Assembly (NCBI RefSeq): GCF_021284745.1
Contig: NZ_CP089925.1
Coordinates: 2,169,001-2,233,000 of the forward strand
Direction: 5' to 3'
DNA length: 64,000 nt
Source: Lysobacter sp. KIS68-7
GTDB taxonomy: Bacteria; Pseudomonadota; Gammaproteobacteria; Xanthomonadales; Xanthomonadaceae
How positions within the stretch are numbered: the first letter of the stretch is position 1; each line of letters begins with the position of its first letter. Both the position numbers and the translations under genes were made by a program. Positions 1-9,485 of the stretch are shown here, in pieces. The notes under the pieces were generated by a model. The model was not told the origin of the DNA. It made no database searches and saw nothing but the letters and a program-made list of their open reading frames with translations.

Positions 1-27
1 GTACCACTGATGATCCGAGGATCCCGC

Positions 28-972
28 ATGCGTCGTACCGCTGTGTTCACCGCGCTGCTCGTGCCGGCGCTCGCGCTCGCCGCGAACAAGGCGCCCGTGC
101 CCGCACCCGCGAAGGCACCGCCGGTGCCCTTGTTGTGGAAAGTCTCCGACGCCAACAACAGCGTCTACCTGCTCGGCTCCTTCCACATGCTGCGCGAGGA
201 CGACTATCCGCTGTCGAAGGATGTCGACAACGCGCTCGCCGATTCCGAATCGGTGTTGTTCGAATTGCCGCCGGAGGAAATGGGCTCGGCGGAGCTCGGC
301 ATGAAGATGGCGATGGCCGCCATCCGCACCGACGGCACGACGCTCGACAGCGATCTCTCGCCCGAGTTGTCCGCCAAGCTCGCCGCCTGGGCGAACAAGA
401 ACGAGGCCGGCCTGCGCAGGATCAACATGACGCCGGAGATGCTGCAGGCGTTCGAGCCGTGGTACGTCAGCCTGCTCGTCACCATCCTGGATGCCGGCAC
501 GCGCGGCTTCGAATCCAAGCTCGGTCTCGACAACCACATCGCCGCTTCCGCGAAGGCCGCGAACAAGACCGCTGGCGGCCTGGAGACGGGGATGCAGCAG
601 CTCGACATGCTCGACGGCATGGACAAGGCGCAGCAGCTGCAAATGCTCGACGAATCGTTGTCGGACAGCGGCAACGAACACGAACTCGACCTGCTGCACC
701 GCGAATGGCGCGCGGGCGACGTTGACGCCCTGGCCGCGCACATGGTCAACGAAGTGCGCACCAAGTACCCCTCCATGTACGAACGCATCAACACGCAGCG
801 CAACGACACCTGGGTGCCGAAGCTCGAAGCGCGCCTCGCTGCGTCGGGCACCGACGACACCTTGGTGGTGGTCGGTGCGATGCACCTGCTCGGCAACGAC
901 GGCGTAGTCGAGAAGCTGCGCAAGAAGGGCTACAAGGTCGAGCGCGTGTGTTCGGCGTGTGCGGTGAAGTGA
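28..972 (+). CDS. TraB/GumN family secreted protein
   Basis: Predicted exported protein of about 314 residues in the TraB/GumN family, which has an erythromycin-esterase/TIKI-like fold. A signal peptide is visible at residues 1-18 (MRR, hydrophobic core, cut after ALALA). Two family motifs frame the domain: LLGSFHML near residue 52 and a C-terminal VVVGAMHLLG followed by a basic KLRKKGY segment. The protein ends in a CSAC cysteine pair. An ATG at 10 is in frame, but the ATG at 28 is preceded by GAGG at good spacing and starts the signal peptide directly, so I use 28. The exact enzymatic role is unknown; GumN lies in the xanthan cluster of Xanthomonas, but no gum genes are seen here. Confidence 0.85.
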   Translation: MRRTAVFTALLVPALALAANKAPVPAPAKAPPVPLLWKVSDANNSVYLLGSFHMLREDDYPLSKDVDNALADSESVLFELPPEEMGSAELGMKMAMAAIRTDGTTLDSDLSPELSAKLAAWANKNEAGLRRINMTPEMLQAFEPWYVSLLVTILDAGTRGFESKLGLDNHIAASAKAANKTAGGLETGMQQLDMLDGMDKAQQLQMLDESLSDSGNEHELDLLHREWRAGDVDALAAHMVNEVRTKYPSMYERINTQRNDTWVPKLEARLAASGTDDTLVVVGAMHLLGNDGVVEKLRKKGYKVERVCSACAVK

Positions 973-973
973 G

Positions 974-1339
974 ATGAAGCGCGCGCTCACGCCGATGCTG
1001 CACGTGCCCGACGTCGGTGCGACGATCGCGTGGTACGTCGGCATCGGCTTCGACGTGGTCAACACCGGCGAGGACGACGGCGAACTGGTGTGGGCGATGC
1101 TCGGCTTCGGCGCGGGCCGCGTGATGCTGAGCATCGGCGGCCACGCGAGCGACGCGCCGCGCCGGGATGCGGACCTGTACCTGGAAGTCGATGGCGTCGA
1201 TGCGTATTTCGCGCGGGTGGGCGGCCAGGTCGTCGTGGTGGAGCCCCCCCACGACACGTTCTACGGCATGCGCGAATTCATCGTGCGCGACAACAATGGC
1301 TTCTGGCTGACCTTCGGCGAACCCGTGGCGACGCCTTAA
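974..1339 (+). CDS. VOC family (glyoxalase/bleomycin-resistance-like) protein
   Basis: A 121-residue single-domain vicinal oxygen chelate protein. It begins with the typical beta-strand [17 protein letters not shown] and ends with a second module containing a [15 protein letters not shown] strand, as in small glyoxalase-like proteins. It follows the TraB/GumN gene by one base, so the two are probably co-transcribed. Its stop codon overlaps the stop of the convergent rnfB-like gene. The substrate cannot be told from sequence; a lyase, a resistance protein or a binding protein are all possible. Confidence 0.8.
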   Translation: MKRALTPMLHVPDVGATIAWYVGIGFDVVNTGEDDGELVWAMLGFGAGRVMLSIGGHASDAPRRDADLYLEVDGVDAYFARVGGQVVVVEPPHDTFYGMREFIVRDNNGFWLTFGEPVATP

Positions 1340-1752
1340 ACCGGCGCCACCATCACGATGCAATCCACGGGGCACGCCGGCACGCACAGCTCGCAGCCCG
1401 TGCACAGCGGCTCGATCACCGTGTGCATGCGTTTGTTGCCGCCGGCGATCGCATCGACGGGGCAGGCCTGGATGCACTTGGTGCAACCGATGCAGTCTTC
1501 TTCCACCACGAGCGCGACCAGCGGCGGCTTGTGCGTGCCGCGCGTGCGGTCGTAGGGCCTCGCTTCGACGTGCAGCACATGCGCGAGTGCGCGTGCGCCT
1601 GCATCGCCGCCGGGCGGACAACGATCGACATCCGCCTCGCCACGCGCCATCGCTTCGGCGTACGGGCGACAGCCGGCGAAACCGCACTGGCCGCATTGCG
1701 TCTGCGGCAGGATGCGGTCGAGGCGTTCGACGAGATCGATGGCGGAATCCAC
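1336..1752 (-). CDS. RnfB-like iron-sulfur ferredoxin protein (no membrane anchor)
   Basis: A 138-residue iron-sulfur protein resembling electron transport complex subunit B. Residues 20-28 hold CGQCGFAGC with a later Cys near 45 (the Fes/4Fe-4S domain of RnfB). Two ferredoxin motifs, [12 protein letters not shown] at about 87-98 and [12 protein letters not shown] at about 117-128, should bind two [4Fe-4S] clusters. Classical RnfB has an N-terminal membrane helix, which is missing here, and no other rnf gene is nearby. I chose the GTG at 1752 because GGGAG sits five bases upstream; an in-frame ATG at 1818 lies inside metG and adds a low-complexity arginine-rich stretch. It lies immediately downstream of metG and is probably co-transcribed with it. 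Confidence 0.85.
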   Translation of the reverse strand: MDSAIDLVERLDRILPQTQCGQCGFAGCRPYAEAMARGEADVDRCPPGGDAGARALAHVLHVEARPYDRTRGTHKPPLVALVVEEDCIGCTKCIQACPVDAIAGGNKRMHTVIEPLCTGCELCVPACPVDCIVMVAPV

Positions 1753-1762
1753 CGCCGCTCCC

Positions 1763-3817
1763 TTACTTGACCGGCGAACCCGCGTCCGCGCCCGGCGCGT
1801 CGAGCAGGTGCAGCGCACCGCCGTCCAGGCCCGCCGAGAGGATCATCCCTTCGCTGATGCCGAAGCGCATCTTGCGCGGCGCGAGGTTGGCGATGAATAC
1901 CACGTTGCGGCCGACCAGCGACGCAGGATCGCCGTAGGACGCGCGGATGCCCGAGAAGATCTGGCGCTTGCCGAGCGCGCCGGCGTCGAGTTCGAAGCGC
2001 AGCAGCTTGTCCGAGCCGTCGACGAACTCGCAGGCGAGCACCTTCGCCACGCGCAGGTCGAGCTTCGCGAAATCGTCGATGCCGATGTGCGCGAGTTCCT
2101 GTGCAGGCGCGGGCACGGCAGGCTTGGCGGCCGCCACGGGCTGCGCGGCAACGGGGGCGAGGGTGTCCTTGCTGGCGTCGGTCATCTGGTCGATCTGCTT
2201 GGGGTCGATGCGGGTGAAGAGCGGTTGGTAGGCACTGATGCGATGGCCGAGCAGCGGCGCGGCGAGATCGTCCCAGCGCGACACGCGTGCGCCGAGGAAA
2301 TCTTCCGCCTGCGCGGACAAGCGCGGCAGCACGGGCTTCAGCAGCCCCGCGAGCACGCGGAAAAGATTCAGGCCCTGCGTGCACACGGCCTGCAGTTCGG
2401 CGTCCGCGCCTTCCTGCTTGGCCAGCACCCACGGCTTCTTGTCGTCGATGTAACGGTTGGCTTCATCCGCGAGCGCCATCACGTGGCGCAGCACGGTGGC
2501 CGGTTGATTCGTGTCGTACGCGGCCGCGATCGAGGGAATCGCTTCGACGAAACGGGCGTACATCGCGTGGTCGGGCAGCGCGTCGGCGAGCTGGCCGCCG
2601 AAGCGCTTCTCGATGAAGCCCGCGCAGCGGCTGGCGAGGTTGACGAACTTGCCCACCAGGTCGCTGTTCACCCGCGCGATGAAGTCGTGCAGGTTGAGGT
2701 CGAGGTCGTCGACGCCGCCACCGGACTTCGCCGCGAAGTAGTAACGCAGCGCTTCGGGATCCAGGCCCGCTTCCAGGTACGTGCGCGCCATGATGAAGGT
2801 GCCGCGCGACTTGGACATCTTCGCGCCGTCGACGGTGAGGTAACCGTTGACGTGCAGCTTCGTCGGCGCGCGGAAACCCGCGCCGTGCAGCACCGCCGGC
2901 CAGAACAGGCCGTGGAAGTTGACGATGTCCTTGCCGATGAAGTGGTGCAGCTCGGCCTCGCTGTCGTGCGCGAGGTAGTCCATGAAGGACGCACCGGCGG
3001 CCGCATCGCGCTCGCACAGCACCTGCAGCGCGGAGAGGTAGCCGATGGGCGCATCCAGCCACACGTAGAAATACTTGCCCGGATGCCCCGGGATTTCGAA
3101 ACCGAAGTAGGGCGCATCGCGCGAGATGTCCCACGCGCGCAGGCCGCCTTCGGCGTCGATCCATTCCATCAGCTTGGCCTTCACGCCCGGGATCGCGACG
3201 TCGCGCGCGAGCCAGCCGCGCAGGAAGTCGGTGAACTGGCCGACTTCGAAGAAGAAGTGTTCGGAGTCGCGCACTTCCGGCGTGGCACCGCTGAGCACCG
3301 AACGCGGTTCCTTCAGGTCGGTCGGCGAATACGTCGCGCCGCAGTTCTCGCAGTTGTCGCCGTACTGGTCGGGCGTGCCGCAGTTGGGGCAGATGCCCTT
3401 GATGTAGCGGTCGGGCAGGAACATGCCCTTGGCCGGGTCGTAGAAACCCGCGACCGAGCGGCGCGTGATGTGGCCCGTCGCGTCCAGGCGCGCGTAGATC
3501 GCTTCGGTGAGCGCGCGGTTGGCCTGCGAGTTGGTGGAGTCGTAATGGTCGAAGGCGACGTGGAAATCGGCGAAGTCGCGCTCGTGCTGCGCCTGGATGC
3601 CGGCGATGTAGGCCTCCGCGCTCATGCCGGCCTTTTCGGCGGCGAGCATGATCGGCGTGCCGTGCGTGTCGTCGGCGCACACGAATCGCACCGCATCGCC
3701 CGCCATGCGGCGCGCACGCACCCAGATGTCGCCCTGGATGTAACCGACCAGGTGACCGAGGTGGAGGGGCCCGTTGGCGTAGGGCAGGGCGCAGGAAACG
3801 GCGACGTGGCGATTCAT
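1763..3817 (-). CDS. metG: methionine--tRNA ligase
   Basis: Class I aminoacyl-tRNA synthetase of 684 residues that charges tRNA-Met, including the initiator, in the cytoplasm. The HIGH-type signature is HLGH at residues 19-22, and KMSKS is near residue 333 in [10 protein letters not shown] zinc-knuckle segment with CPNC and CENC lies in the connective peptide. The C-terminal 100 residues form the EMAPII/Trbp111-like tRNA-binding domain ([12 protein letters not shown]), preceded by an Ala/Pro-rich linker, as in dimeric long-form MetG. It is followed after 10 bp by the RnfB-like gene. Confidence 0.98.
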   Translation of the reverse strand: MNRHVAVSCALPYANGPLHLGHLVGYIQGDIWVRARRMAGDAVRFVCADDTHGTPIMLAAEKAGMSAEAYIAGIQAQHERDFADFHVAFDHYDSTNSQANRALTEAIYARLDATGHITRRSVAGFYDPAKGMFLPDRYIKGICPNCGTPDQYGDNCENCGATYSPTDLKEPRSVLSGATPEVRDSEHFFFEVGQFTDFLRGWLARDVAIPGVKAKLMEWIDAEGGLRAWDISRDAPYFGFEIPGHPGKYFYVWLDAPIGYLSALQVLCERDAAAGASFMDYLAHDSEAELHHFIGKDIVNFHGLFWPAVLHGAGFRAPTKLHVNGYLTVDGAKMSKSRGTFIMARTYLEAGLDPEALRYYFAAKSGGGVDDLDLNLHDFIARVNSDLVGKFVNLASRCAGFIEKRFGGQLADALPDHAMYARFVEAIPSIAAAYDTNQPATVLRHVMALADEANRYIDDKKPWVLAKQEGADAELQAVCTQGLNLFRVLAGLLKPVLPRLSAQAEDFLGARVSRWDDLAAPLLGHRISAYQPLFTRIDPKQIDQMTDASKDTLAPVAAQPVAAAKPAVPAPAQELAHIGIDDFAKLDLRVAKVLACEFVDGSDKLLRFELDAGALGKRQIFSGIRASYGDPASLVGRNVVFIANLAPRKMRFGISEGMILSAGLDGGALHLLDAPGADAGSPVK

Positions 3818-3873
3818 GGGGTTCGCGGAGCAGCGGGTCGGTGATTATTGCAGGTGTTCCCGTCCGGAACGAA

Positions 3874-3900
3874 AAAAGCCCGGCTTTCCGCCGGGCTTTT
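3874..3900 (-). terminator. intrinsic terminator downstream of the DUF2147 gene
   Basis: An 11-bp stem (AAAAGCCCGGC pairing with GCCGGGCTTTT) around a 5-base loop. A/T tracts on both sides make it potentially bidirectional. On the minus strand the stem is followed by a T run, so it ends transcription of the DUF2147 gene before metG. Confidence 0.9.
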
Positions 3901-3924
3901 CGGGATTCCAGCTGGCGCGGGCCG

Positions 3925-4371
3925 TCAGTCGGCGCGCACCCACGTCGCCGAGCGACAGAAGATCAGCTTGCAGCCGGTGATCTCGAGCTTCTTGCCGCCT
4001 TCGATCGCCTTGACGCTCTTCACCTTGAAGTGCTCGCCGGCGGAAGGCTTGAAGCCCTGGCCGCCGCCCCACACGCCGTCGACCTGCTTCATGTCCCAGA
4101 AGACCATCATGCCGGCGATCGGCTTGCCCTTGTCGGCGCCGTCGCATTCGTCGCAGTTCTGCTTGGCCGGATCGAGCATCTCGACGACATGGGCGGCAAT
4201 CGAGCCGTTCTTGGTGCGATACACCTCGGTGATCGACATCGCCTTGCCGGTTTCGTCGTCGATGGTCTTCCACTTGCCGAGCACCGGATCCGGTGCCGTC
4301 TGCGCCGACACGGCGGACAGCGCGGCGAGCAACGGCAGCGCGAGCATGGACGCGAAGAGCTTGTTGCGCAT
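3925..4371 (-). CDS. DUF2147 family exported protein
   Basis: A 148-residue small exported protein of the DUF2147 family. The signal peptide covers residues 1-23 (MRNKLF, hydrophobic core, cleavage after SAVSA). The mature part has family features: an early [20 protein letters not shown] strand, a CDEC motif, a GxGFKPS segment and a closing [13 protein letters not shown]. The start ATG at 4371 has an excellent GGGAGG ribosome binding site; longer in-frame extensions run through the opposite mrp gene. It is a single-gene unit with its own terminator at 3874-3900. The function of DUF2147 is not known; a periplasmic location is inferred. Confidence 0.85.
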   Translation of the reverse strand: MRNKLFASMLALPLLAALSAVSAQTAPDPVLGKWKTIDDETGKAMSITEVYRTKNGSIAAHVVEMLDPAKQNCDECDGADKGKPIAGMMVFWDMKQVDGVWGGGQGFKPSAGEHFKVKSVKAIEGGKKLEITGCKLIFCRSATWVRAD

Positions 4372-4468
4372 GGTCCCTCCCAGGGATGCGTGGATGGTGT
4401 CCGCGCGAGGGCGGTACGCCGGCTTTATACCGCATCCGCCTGCGTACGGAAGGCGCGCCCCACGCCGG

Positions 4469-4474
4469 TACAAT
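4469..4474 (+). promoter_or_regulatory. candidate -10 box for mrp
   Basis: TACAAT lies 26 bases before the mrp ATG, in the divergent interval between mrp and the DUF2147 gene. No convincing -35 element is visible, so this is a tentative call. Confidence 0.35.
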
Positions 4475-4500
4475 GTCGGGCTTCCCCCGCGTTCATCGCC

Positions 4501-5571
4501 ATGACCCCCCTCGAATCCCGTATCGCCGCCATCCGCGACCCAGAAGCCGGGCTCACGCTCGCCGAAACGGGCGCGCGCATCCGTGCCGCCGCCAGCGAGG
4601 GCCGCGCGGCCGTCGCGATCACGCTGGGCTATCCGGCGCAGCGTTGGCACGAGGGCCTGCGCGACGCAGTCGGTGGTGTCCTCGCCTCCGAAGGCCTGTC
4701 GCTGGCGAGCCTGGAAGTGCAGTCGCGCATCGATGCGCACGCACCGCAAGGCGAACTCACGCCGCTGCCGCGCATCCGCAACGTGATCGCGGTGGGCTCG
4801 GGCAAGGGCGGCGTCGGCAAGTCGACGACCGCGGTGAACCTCGCGCTCGCGCTGGCCCAGGAAGGCGCGCGCGTGGGCGTGCTCGACGCGGACGTCTACG
4901 GCCCGAGCATCCCCACGATGCTGGGCCTCACCGGCCGCCCCGACAGCCCCGACGGCAAGGCCATCGAACCGATGCGCGCGCATGGCGTGGATGCGATGTC
5001 GATCGGCCTGATGGTCGAGCAGGACACGCCGATGATCTGGCGAGGCCCGATGGCGACCTCCGCGCTCACGCAACTGCTCGAGCAGACCCTGTGGGGCAGC
5101 GACGGCCAGCTCGATTACCTCATCGTCGACCTGCCGCCGGGCACGGGCGACATCCAGCTCACGCTGGCGCAGAAGATCCCGGTCGCCGGCGCGGTCGTGG
5201 TGACCACGCCGCAGGACGTCGCGACGCTGGACGCGCGCAAGGCCTTGCGCATGTTCGAGAAGGTCCACGTGCCCGTGCTGGGCCTGGTCGAGAACATGGC
5301 GGTGCACGTGTGCTCCAACTGTGGCCACGTCGAACACCTGTTCGGCCAGGGCGGCGGCGAGCGCATCGCCGCGCAATACGGCGTGCCGCTGCTCGGCGCG
5401 CTGCCGCTGGACATCGGCATCCGCGAACAGGGCGACGCCGGCACGCCGATCGTGGCCGCCGCGCCCGATTCCCCGGCCGCCGCGGCCTACCGTGCCACGG
5501 CCCGCCGCATGGCCGCCGAACTCGCGCGCCGCCCGCGCGCGCCGGTTTCGCTCGGCGCGCAGCTGCTCTGA
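4501..5571 (+). CDS. apbC: iron-sulfur cluster carrier protein Mrp/ApbC
   Basis: A 356-residue P-loop ATPase of the Mrp/NBP35 family that carries and delivers Fe-S clusters in the cytoplasm. Residues 1-80 form a DUF59/MIP18-like domain. The deviant Walker [13 protein letters not shown] lies at about 100-111, and the bridging-cluster CxxC is at 271-274 (CSNC). PPGTGD, characteristic of the family, follows the switch region. It is divergent from the DUF2147 gene, with dcd 44 bp downstream. Confidence 0.95.
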   Translation: MTPLESRIAAIRDPEAGLTLAETGARIRAAASEGRAAVAITLGYPAQRWHEGLRDAVGGVLASEGLSLASLEVQSRIDAHAPQGELTPLPRIRNVIAVGSGKGGVGKSTTAVNLALALAQEGARVGVLDADVYGPSIPTMLGLTGRPDSPDGKAIEPMRAHGVDAMSIGLMVEQDTPMIWRGPMATSALTQLLEQTLWGSDGQLDYLIVDLPPGTGDIQLTLAQKIPVAGAVVVTTPQDVATLDARKALRMFEKVHVPVLGLVENMAVHVCSNCGHVEHLFGQGGGERIAAQYGVPLLGALPLDIGIREQGDAGTPIVAAAPDSPAAAAYRATARRMAAELARRPRAPVSLGAQLL

Positions 5572-5615
5572 AGGTTAAGATCGGCTTCCTTTTTCGACCC
5601 GCGCAGACGTCCCGA

Positions 5616-6188
5616 ATGAGCATCAAGAGCGACCGCTGGATCCGCCGCATGGCCGAGCAGAACGGCATGATCGAGCCGTTCGAGCCGGGCCAGGTCAAGC
5701 ATTCCCCGGTCGACGGCCATCGCATCGTCAGCTACGGCACCTCCAGCTACGGCTACGACGTGCGTTGCTCGCGCGAGTTCAAGGTGTTCACCAACATCAA
5801 TTCCACGATCGTGGATCCGAAGCATTTCGATTCGGGCAGTTTCGTGGACATCGAATCCGACGTCTGCATCATCCCGCCGAATTCCTTCGCGCTCGCGCGC
5901 ACGGTCGAGTACTTCCGTATTCCGCGCGACACGCTGGTGGTCTGCCTGGGCAAGAGCACGTACGCGCGCTGCGGGATCATCGTGAACGTGACGCCGCTGG
6001 AGCCGGAGTGGGAGGGCCACGTGACGCTGGAATTCAGCAACACGACGCCGCTGCCGGCGCGCATCTATGCCAACGAGGGGGTGGCGCAGATGTTGTTCTT
6101 CCAGAGCGACGAAGTGTGCGAGACGTCGTACAAGGATCGCGGCGGCAAGTACCAGGGGCAGACGGGCGTTACGCTGCCGAAGACCTGA
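5616..6188 (+). CDS. dcd: dCTP deaminase
   Basis: A 190-residue trimeric enzyme that deaminates dCTP to dUTP for thymidylate synthesis. Family signatures are clear: [12 protein letters not shown] near the N-terminus, GKSTYARCG, and the catalytic [14 protein letters not shown] segment with the essential Glu. The C-terminal lid [13 protein letters not shown] is complete and the length is normal. Its 3' end runs directly into a large palindrome, which may end transcription. Confidence 0.97.
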   Translation: MSIKSDRWIRRMAEQNGMIEPFEPGQVKHSPVDGHRIVSYGTSSYGYDVRCSREFKVFTNINSTIVDPKHFDSGSFVDIESDVCIIPPNSFALARTVEYFRIPRDTLVVCLGKSTYARCGIIVNVTPLEPEWEGHVTLEFSNTTPLPARIYANEGVAQMLFFQSDEVCETSYKDRGGKYQGQTGVTLPKT

Positions 6189-6197
6189 GGCGTCAAA

Positions 6198-6573
6198 AGC
6201 CTCGGCTTGCGGAGAGTCCGGCCTGTCACCCGCTCGATGAGCGCGTCTGTCGGAGCGCCTCCAAGCCGCATCCATGCAACCGGAGCTCCGCCCGGGTGGC
6301 CATCCATGGCCGCCCTGCAGCCACGCTCATCGAGCGTGTGCCAGGCCTCCACCGTAAGTCACCATTTGCGGCTTCGGTAAAAAGCTTCTAAGCCTCTAAC
6401 GCAGCGTGCTCGCAAATGGTGGCGAGGAACGGCACGTACTCGGTTGTCGCGACTGAAGCACGGCCATGGATGGCCATGCGGGCGGAGCTCCGGTTGCATG
6501 GATGCGGCTTGTAGGCGCTCCGACAGGCGCGATAACCGAGGGCGTGGCGGTCCGTCCCCCCGGAGCCGAGGCT
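6198..6573. repeat. 376-bp imperfect giant palindrome between convergent genes
   Basis: The whole gap between dcd (+) and the small secreted protein gene (-) is one long imperfect inverted repeat, with no gene inside. The best-conserved arms are 6249-6312 and 6461-6524; by eye 61 of 64 positions match as reverse complements. An inner inverted repeat (CACCATTTGCG at 6360-6370 and its complement at 6411-6421) lies in the loop. The outer ends AGCCTCGGCT (6198-6207) and AGCCGAGGCT (6564-6573) also pair. It could be a non-autonomous mobile element (MITE-like), a large bidirectional terminator, or both. No clear target-site duplication and no transposase are seen. Confidence 0.8.
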
Positions 6574-6581
6574 CTTAAGCG

Positions 6582-6869
6582 TTACGGCTTCTGATAGGTG
6601 ACAAAGAACCCCTGCAAGTCACCGTTCTCGATGTAAGGCTCCACGCTCTGGACTTTGTAGCCGTACTTCGCGAAGGCCACGTGCGCCTTGCTGAGCGAAT
6701 TGGCCGCGCCCTGGTTGCGGAACCCCCAGGTCGCCTCGACCCAGATCGTCACCGCGGGCATGTTCTGCTGCGCGGCCTCGGCGGCGGAAGTCTCGGGCTT
6801 CTTGTCGAACAACGCGTACGCGGGCAGGGTCACGACGGCCAGCATCGTGGCCAGCAACAACTTGCGCAT
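6582..6869 (-). CDS. small exported protein of unknown function
   Basis: A 95-residue protein with a signal peptide (residues 1-19, MRKLL start, cut after LPAYA). The mature part contains WVEATWGFRNQGAANSLSKAH followed by a YGYKVQSVEPY segment, suggesting a small alpha/beta fold. The family is not recognised. The ATG at 6869 has GAGAG upstream, and the gene lies 10 bp after the HIT gene, so it is probably the last gene of the DLH-HIT operon. Its stop touches the giant palindrome. Confidence 0.7.
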   Translation of the reverse strand: MRKLLLATMLAVVTLPAYALFDKKPETSAAEAAQQNMPAVTIWVEATWGFRNQGAANSLSKAHVAFAKYGYKVQSVEPYIENGDLQGFFVTYQKP

Positions 6870-6879
6870 GGGAAAGCTC

Positions 6880-7314
6880 TCAGGATTCGGGTTCGACGAT
6901 TGTGTCGCGTAACAGCTGAATCCGCTCGATCAATGCTTCCGGCGCATAAGGTTGCGCCGCCGCCATCCCCCACACCGGGCGCGGCCAGGCGATGTCCTGT
7001 TCGTAACGGGCGATCACGTGTACGTGCAGTTGCGGGACCAGGTTGCCGAGTGCGGCGACGTTGAGTTTGCGCGGGCGGAACACGCGCAGGGTGCGTGCGG
7101 CGCGGTCGATCTCGCGCATCAGGTTGGCTTGCTGGTCGGTGGACAGGTCGGTGACTTCGGTCGCGCCGGCCACGCGCGGCACGAGGATCAGCCAGGGATG
7201 GTTGGCATCGTCCATCAGGCGCACTTCGCACAGGGGCCAGGAGTCGACCGGATGCGTGTCGTCGGCGAGCTGCGGATGCAGGTGCCAGGGTTCTTGTTGC
7301 GGGTGGTGTTTCAT
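6880..7314 (-). CDS. HIT domain-containing protein
   Basis: A 144-residue histidine-triad superfamily protein, likely a nucleotide hydrolase or transferase. The core HIT motif reads VPQLHVHVIAR, so the first triad histidine is Gln while the middle (nucleophile) and third His are kept. The upstream strand NHPWLILVPRV is typical of the fold. The ATG overlaps the TGA of the dienelactone hydrolase gene (ATGA), indicating translational coupling. Confidence 0.88.
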   Translation of the reverse strand: MKHHPQQEPWHLHPQLADDTHPVDSWPLCEVRLMDDANHPWLILVPRVAGATEVTDLSTDQQANLMREIDRAARTLRVFRPRKLNVAALGNLVPQLHVHVIARYEQDIAWPRPVWGMAAAQPYAPEALIERIQLLRDTIVEPES

Positions 7315-7979
7315 CGGAGTTGTGTTTCGAGGAAATCGAGCGTGCGCGTCCATGCGGTCTGCGCCGCCTGCGCGTTGTACACCTTCGGGTCGACGTCGCG
7401 GTTGAAGGCGTGGCCCGTGTGTTCGTAGACGAAGACCTGCGCCTGGGGTTGTTTCTCGCGGTGCTGTTCGATGTCGGCCGCGGGGATGCTCGGATCGTCG
7501 GCACCGAAATGGAACATCAGCGGTGCGCCCGCGTGTTCGTCGAGGAAGGGCACGCTGCGCGCGCCGTAGTAGCACACCGCGGGCAGCGAGAGCCGCGTCG
7601 CGCACAGATAGGCGAGCGTGCCGCCCCAGCAGAAGCCGACCGCGCCGACGCGCAGGCCTTCCATCTGCAGTTTCTCGGCCGAGGCATTGAGCAGGTCCAT
7701 CGCGCGCGGGAAGCCCAGCGCCGTCACGAGTGCGCGGGCGCGCTGGATGCCGGCGTCGGAATAGTCGAGTTCGACGCCATGTTCGACGGGATCGAAGAGG
7801 GAGGGGGCGAGGGCGACGAAGCCCGCGTCGGCCAGCCGGTCGGCGACGCTGCGCATGTGAGGATTCACGCCGAAGATTTCCTGGATCACCAAAACGGCGC
7901 CCTTGGACGGGCCGGCCGGTTCGGCGCGCCAGCCGCGGATGGGGCCGTGGGGCGTCTCGATATCGATCCAGCGGTGCAT
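7311..7979 (-). CDS. dienelactone hydrolase family protein
   Basis: A 222-residue alpha/beta hydrolase of the dienelactone hydrolase family, acting in the cytoplasm. The likely catalytic triad is visible: Cys in GFCWGG, Asp in GADDPSIP and His in HTGHAFNRD. The N-terminal strand GAVLVIQEIFGVNPH is characteristic. The start at ATG 7979 is favoured over the ATG at 7997 because AGGAG is five bases upstream. First gene of an operon with the HIT gene and the small secreted protein. The substrate is unknown. Confidence 0.9.
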   Translation of the reverse strand: MHRWIDIETPHGPIRGWRAEPAGPSKGAVLVIQEIFGVNPHMRSVADRLADAGFVALAPSLFDPVEHGVELDYSDAGIQRARALVTALGFPRAMDLLNASAEKLQMEGLRVGAVGFCWGGTLAYLCATRLSLPAVCYYGARSVPFLDEHAGAPLMFHFGADDPSIPAADIEQHREKQPQAQVFVYEHTGHAFNRDVDPKVYNAQAAQTAWTRTLDFLETQLR

Positions 7980-8088
7980 GGGTGCTCCTGCGGGCATGCT
8001 CCGGCCACGATCCTACTCCTTGTGAGGCCGGGCCCGAAAAACCTGAACCTGCGGCCGCTTGGATCCGGTGCCGGGGCCCGGGCGCACC

Positions 8089-8094
8089 TATAAT
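8089..8094 (+). promoter_or_regulatory. candidate -10 box for rimO
   Basis: A consensus TATAAT lies 36 bases before the rimO ATG, in the divergent interval with the dienelactone hydrolase gene. No clear -35 is seen at 16-18 bp. Confidence 0.4.
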
Positions 8095-8129
8095 CCGCGG
8101 CCTTCGCTCTCCACCAGGTCGTTGATTCG

Positions 8130-9485
8130 ATGTCGGTTTCCACCAAGTCCAAGCCCGCCGCCCAGGGAGGCAAGGTCGGTTTCGTCAGCCTCGGTTGTCC
8201 GAAGGCGCTCGTCGATTCCGAACGCATCCTCACCCAGCTCAAGGTCGAGGGCTACGACATCGTGCAGTCCTACGACGATGCCGACATCGTCGTGGTCAAC
8301 ACCTGCGGCTTCATCGATTCGGCAGTGACCGAATCGCTGGACGCCATCGGCGAGGCGATTGCGGAAAACGGCAAGGTGATCGTCACCGGCTGCCTGGGCA
8401 AGAAACCGGAGCAGATCCGCGAAGCGCACCCCGACGTGCTCTCGATCAGCGGTCCGCAGGACTACAAGAGCGTGATGGATGCGGTGCACCTGGCATTGCC
8501 GCCGTCGCACGATCCCTTCGTCGACCTGCTTCCGGACTACGGCCTGAAGCTCACGCCGAAGCATTACGCCTACCTCAAGATCTCCGAAGGCTGCAATCAT
8601 CGTTGCACCTTCTGCATCATTCCCTCGATGCGCGGCGACCTGGTCTCGCGCCCCGTCGACGACGTGCTGCGCGAAGCCGAAAAGCTCGCGATGGGAGGCG
8701 TGCGCGAGTTGCTGGTGATCTCGCAGGACACCTCGGCCTACGGCGTGGACGTGAAGTACGCCGAGCGCACCTGGCGCGGCAAGGCCTACCAGACGCGCAT
8801 GAAGGCCTTGTGCGAAGGCCTGTCGGAACTCGGCATCTGGACGCGCCTGCACTACGTCTACCCGTATCCGCACGTCGACGAGATCATTCCGTTGATGGCG
8901 GAGGGCAAGCTGCTGCCCTACCTCGACATTCCCTTCCAGCACGCGAGCCCGCGCATCCTCAAGCTGATGAAGCGTCCGGGTGCGGTGGAGAAGACGCTGG
9001 AGCGCGTGTCGCGCTGGCGCGAAATCTGCCCGGAGCTCGCCATCCGCTCGACCTTCATCGTCGGCTTCCCGGGCGAGACCGAAGAAGAATTCGAAACGCT
9101 GCTCGATTTCCTCGATGAAGCGCAGCTCGATCGCGTGGGTGCGTTCGCCTATTCGCCGGTCGACGGTGCCGCGGCGAATGCGCTGCCGGACCAGTTGCCG
9201 GAAGAATTGAAGCAGGAACGCCTCGCGCGCTTCATGGAGCGCCAGGCGCAGATTTCGGCGGATCGCCTCGAAGCCAAGGTCGGCACCGTGCAGCGCTGCC
9301 TGGTGGATGCGATGGATGGCGAACTCGCGATCGCGCGTTCGCGCTTCGATGCGCCGGAAATCGATGGTCTCGTGCAGATCCAGGATGGGCGCGAAGCGGG
9401 GCTGCGTCCCGGCGACTTCGTCGATGTCGAGATTCTCGGCAGCGACGAACATGACTTGTTCGGCGAAACCGTCGCCCGCGACTAG
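8130..9485 (+). CDS. rimO: ribosomal protein S12 methylthiotransferase RimO
   Basis: A 451-residue radical-SAM enzyme that methylthiolates the conserved aspartate of ribosomal protein S12. The N-terminal UPF0004 domain has its three cluster cysteines in LGCPK, NTCGF and TGCLG. The radical-SAM motif CNHRCTFC is near residues 155-162, and a C-terminal TRAM domain ends the protein. It is close to MiaB, but the sequence start [18 protein letters not shown] is typical of RimO. Its TAG stop shares the palindrome CTAG with the stop of the convergent greB. Confidence 0.97.
   Translation: MSVSTKSKPAAQGGKVGFVSLGCPKALVDSERILTQLKVEGYDIVQSYDDADIVVVNTCGFIDSAVTESLDAIGEAIAENGKVIVTGCLGKKPEQIREAHPDVLSISGPQDYKSVMDAVHLALPPSHDPFVDLLPDYGLKLTPKHYAYLKISEGCNHRCTFCIIPSMRGDLVSRPVDDVLREAEKLAMGGVRELLVISQDTSAYGVDVKYAERTWRGKAYQTRMKALCEGLSELGIWTRLHYVYPYPHVDEIIPLMAEGKLLPYLDIPFQHASPRILKLMKRPGAVEKTLERVSRWREICPELAIRSTFIVGFPGETEEEFETLLDFLDEAQLDRVGAFAYSPVDGAAANALPDQLPEELKQERLARFMERQAQISADRLEAKVGTVQRCLVDAMDGELAIARSRFDAPEIDGLVQIQDGREAGLRPGDFVDVEILGSDEHDLFGETVARD

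Noticed and set aside
1712-3844. A 710-codon plus-strand open frame opposite metG
   Set aside because: Translation lacks any domain and metG is clear on the other strand.
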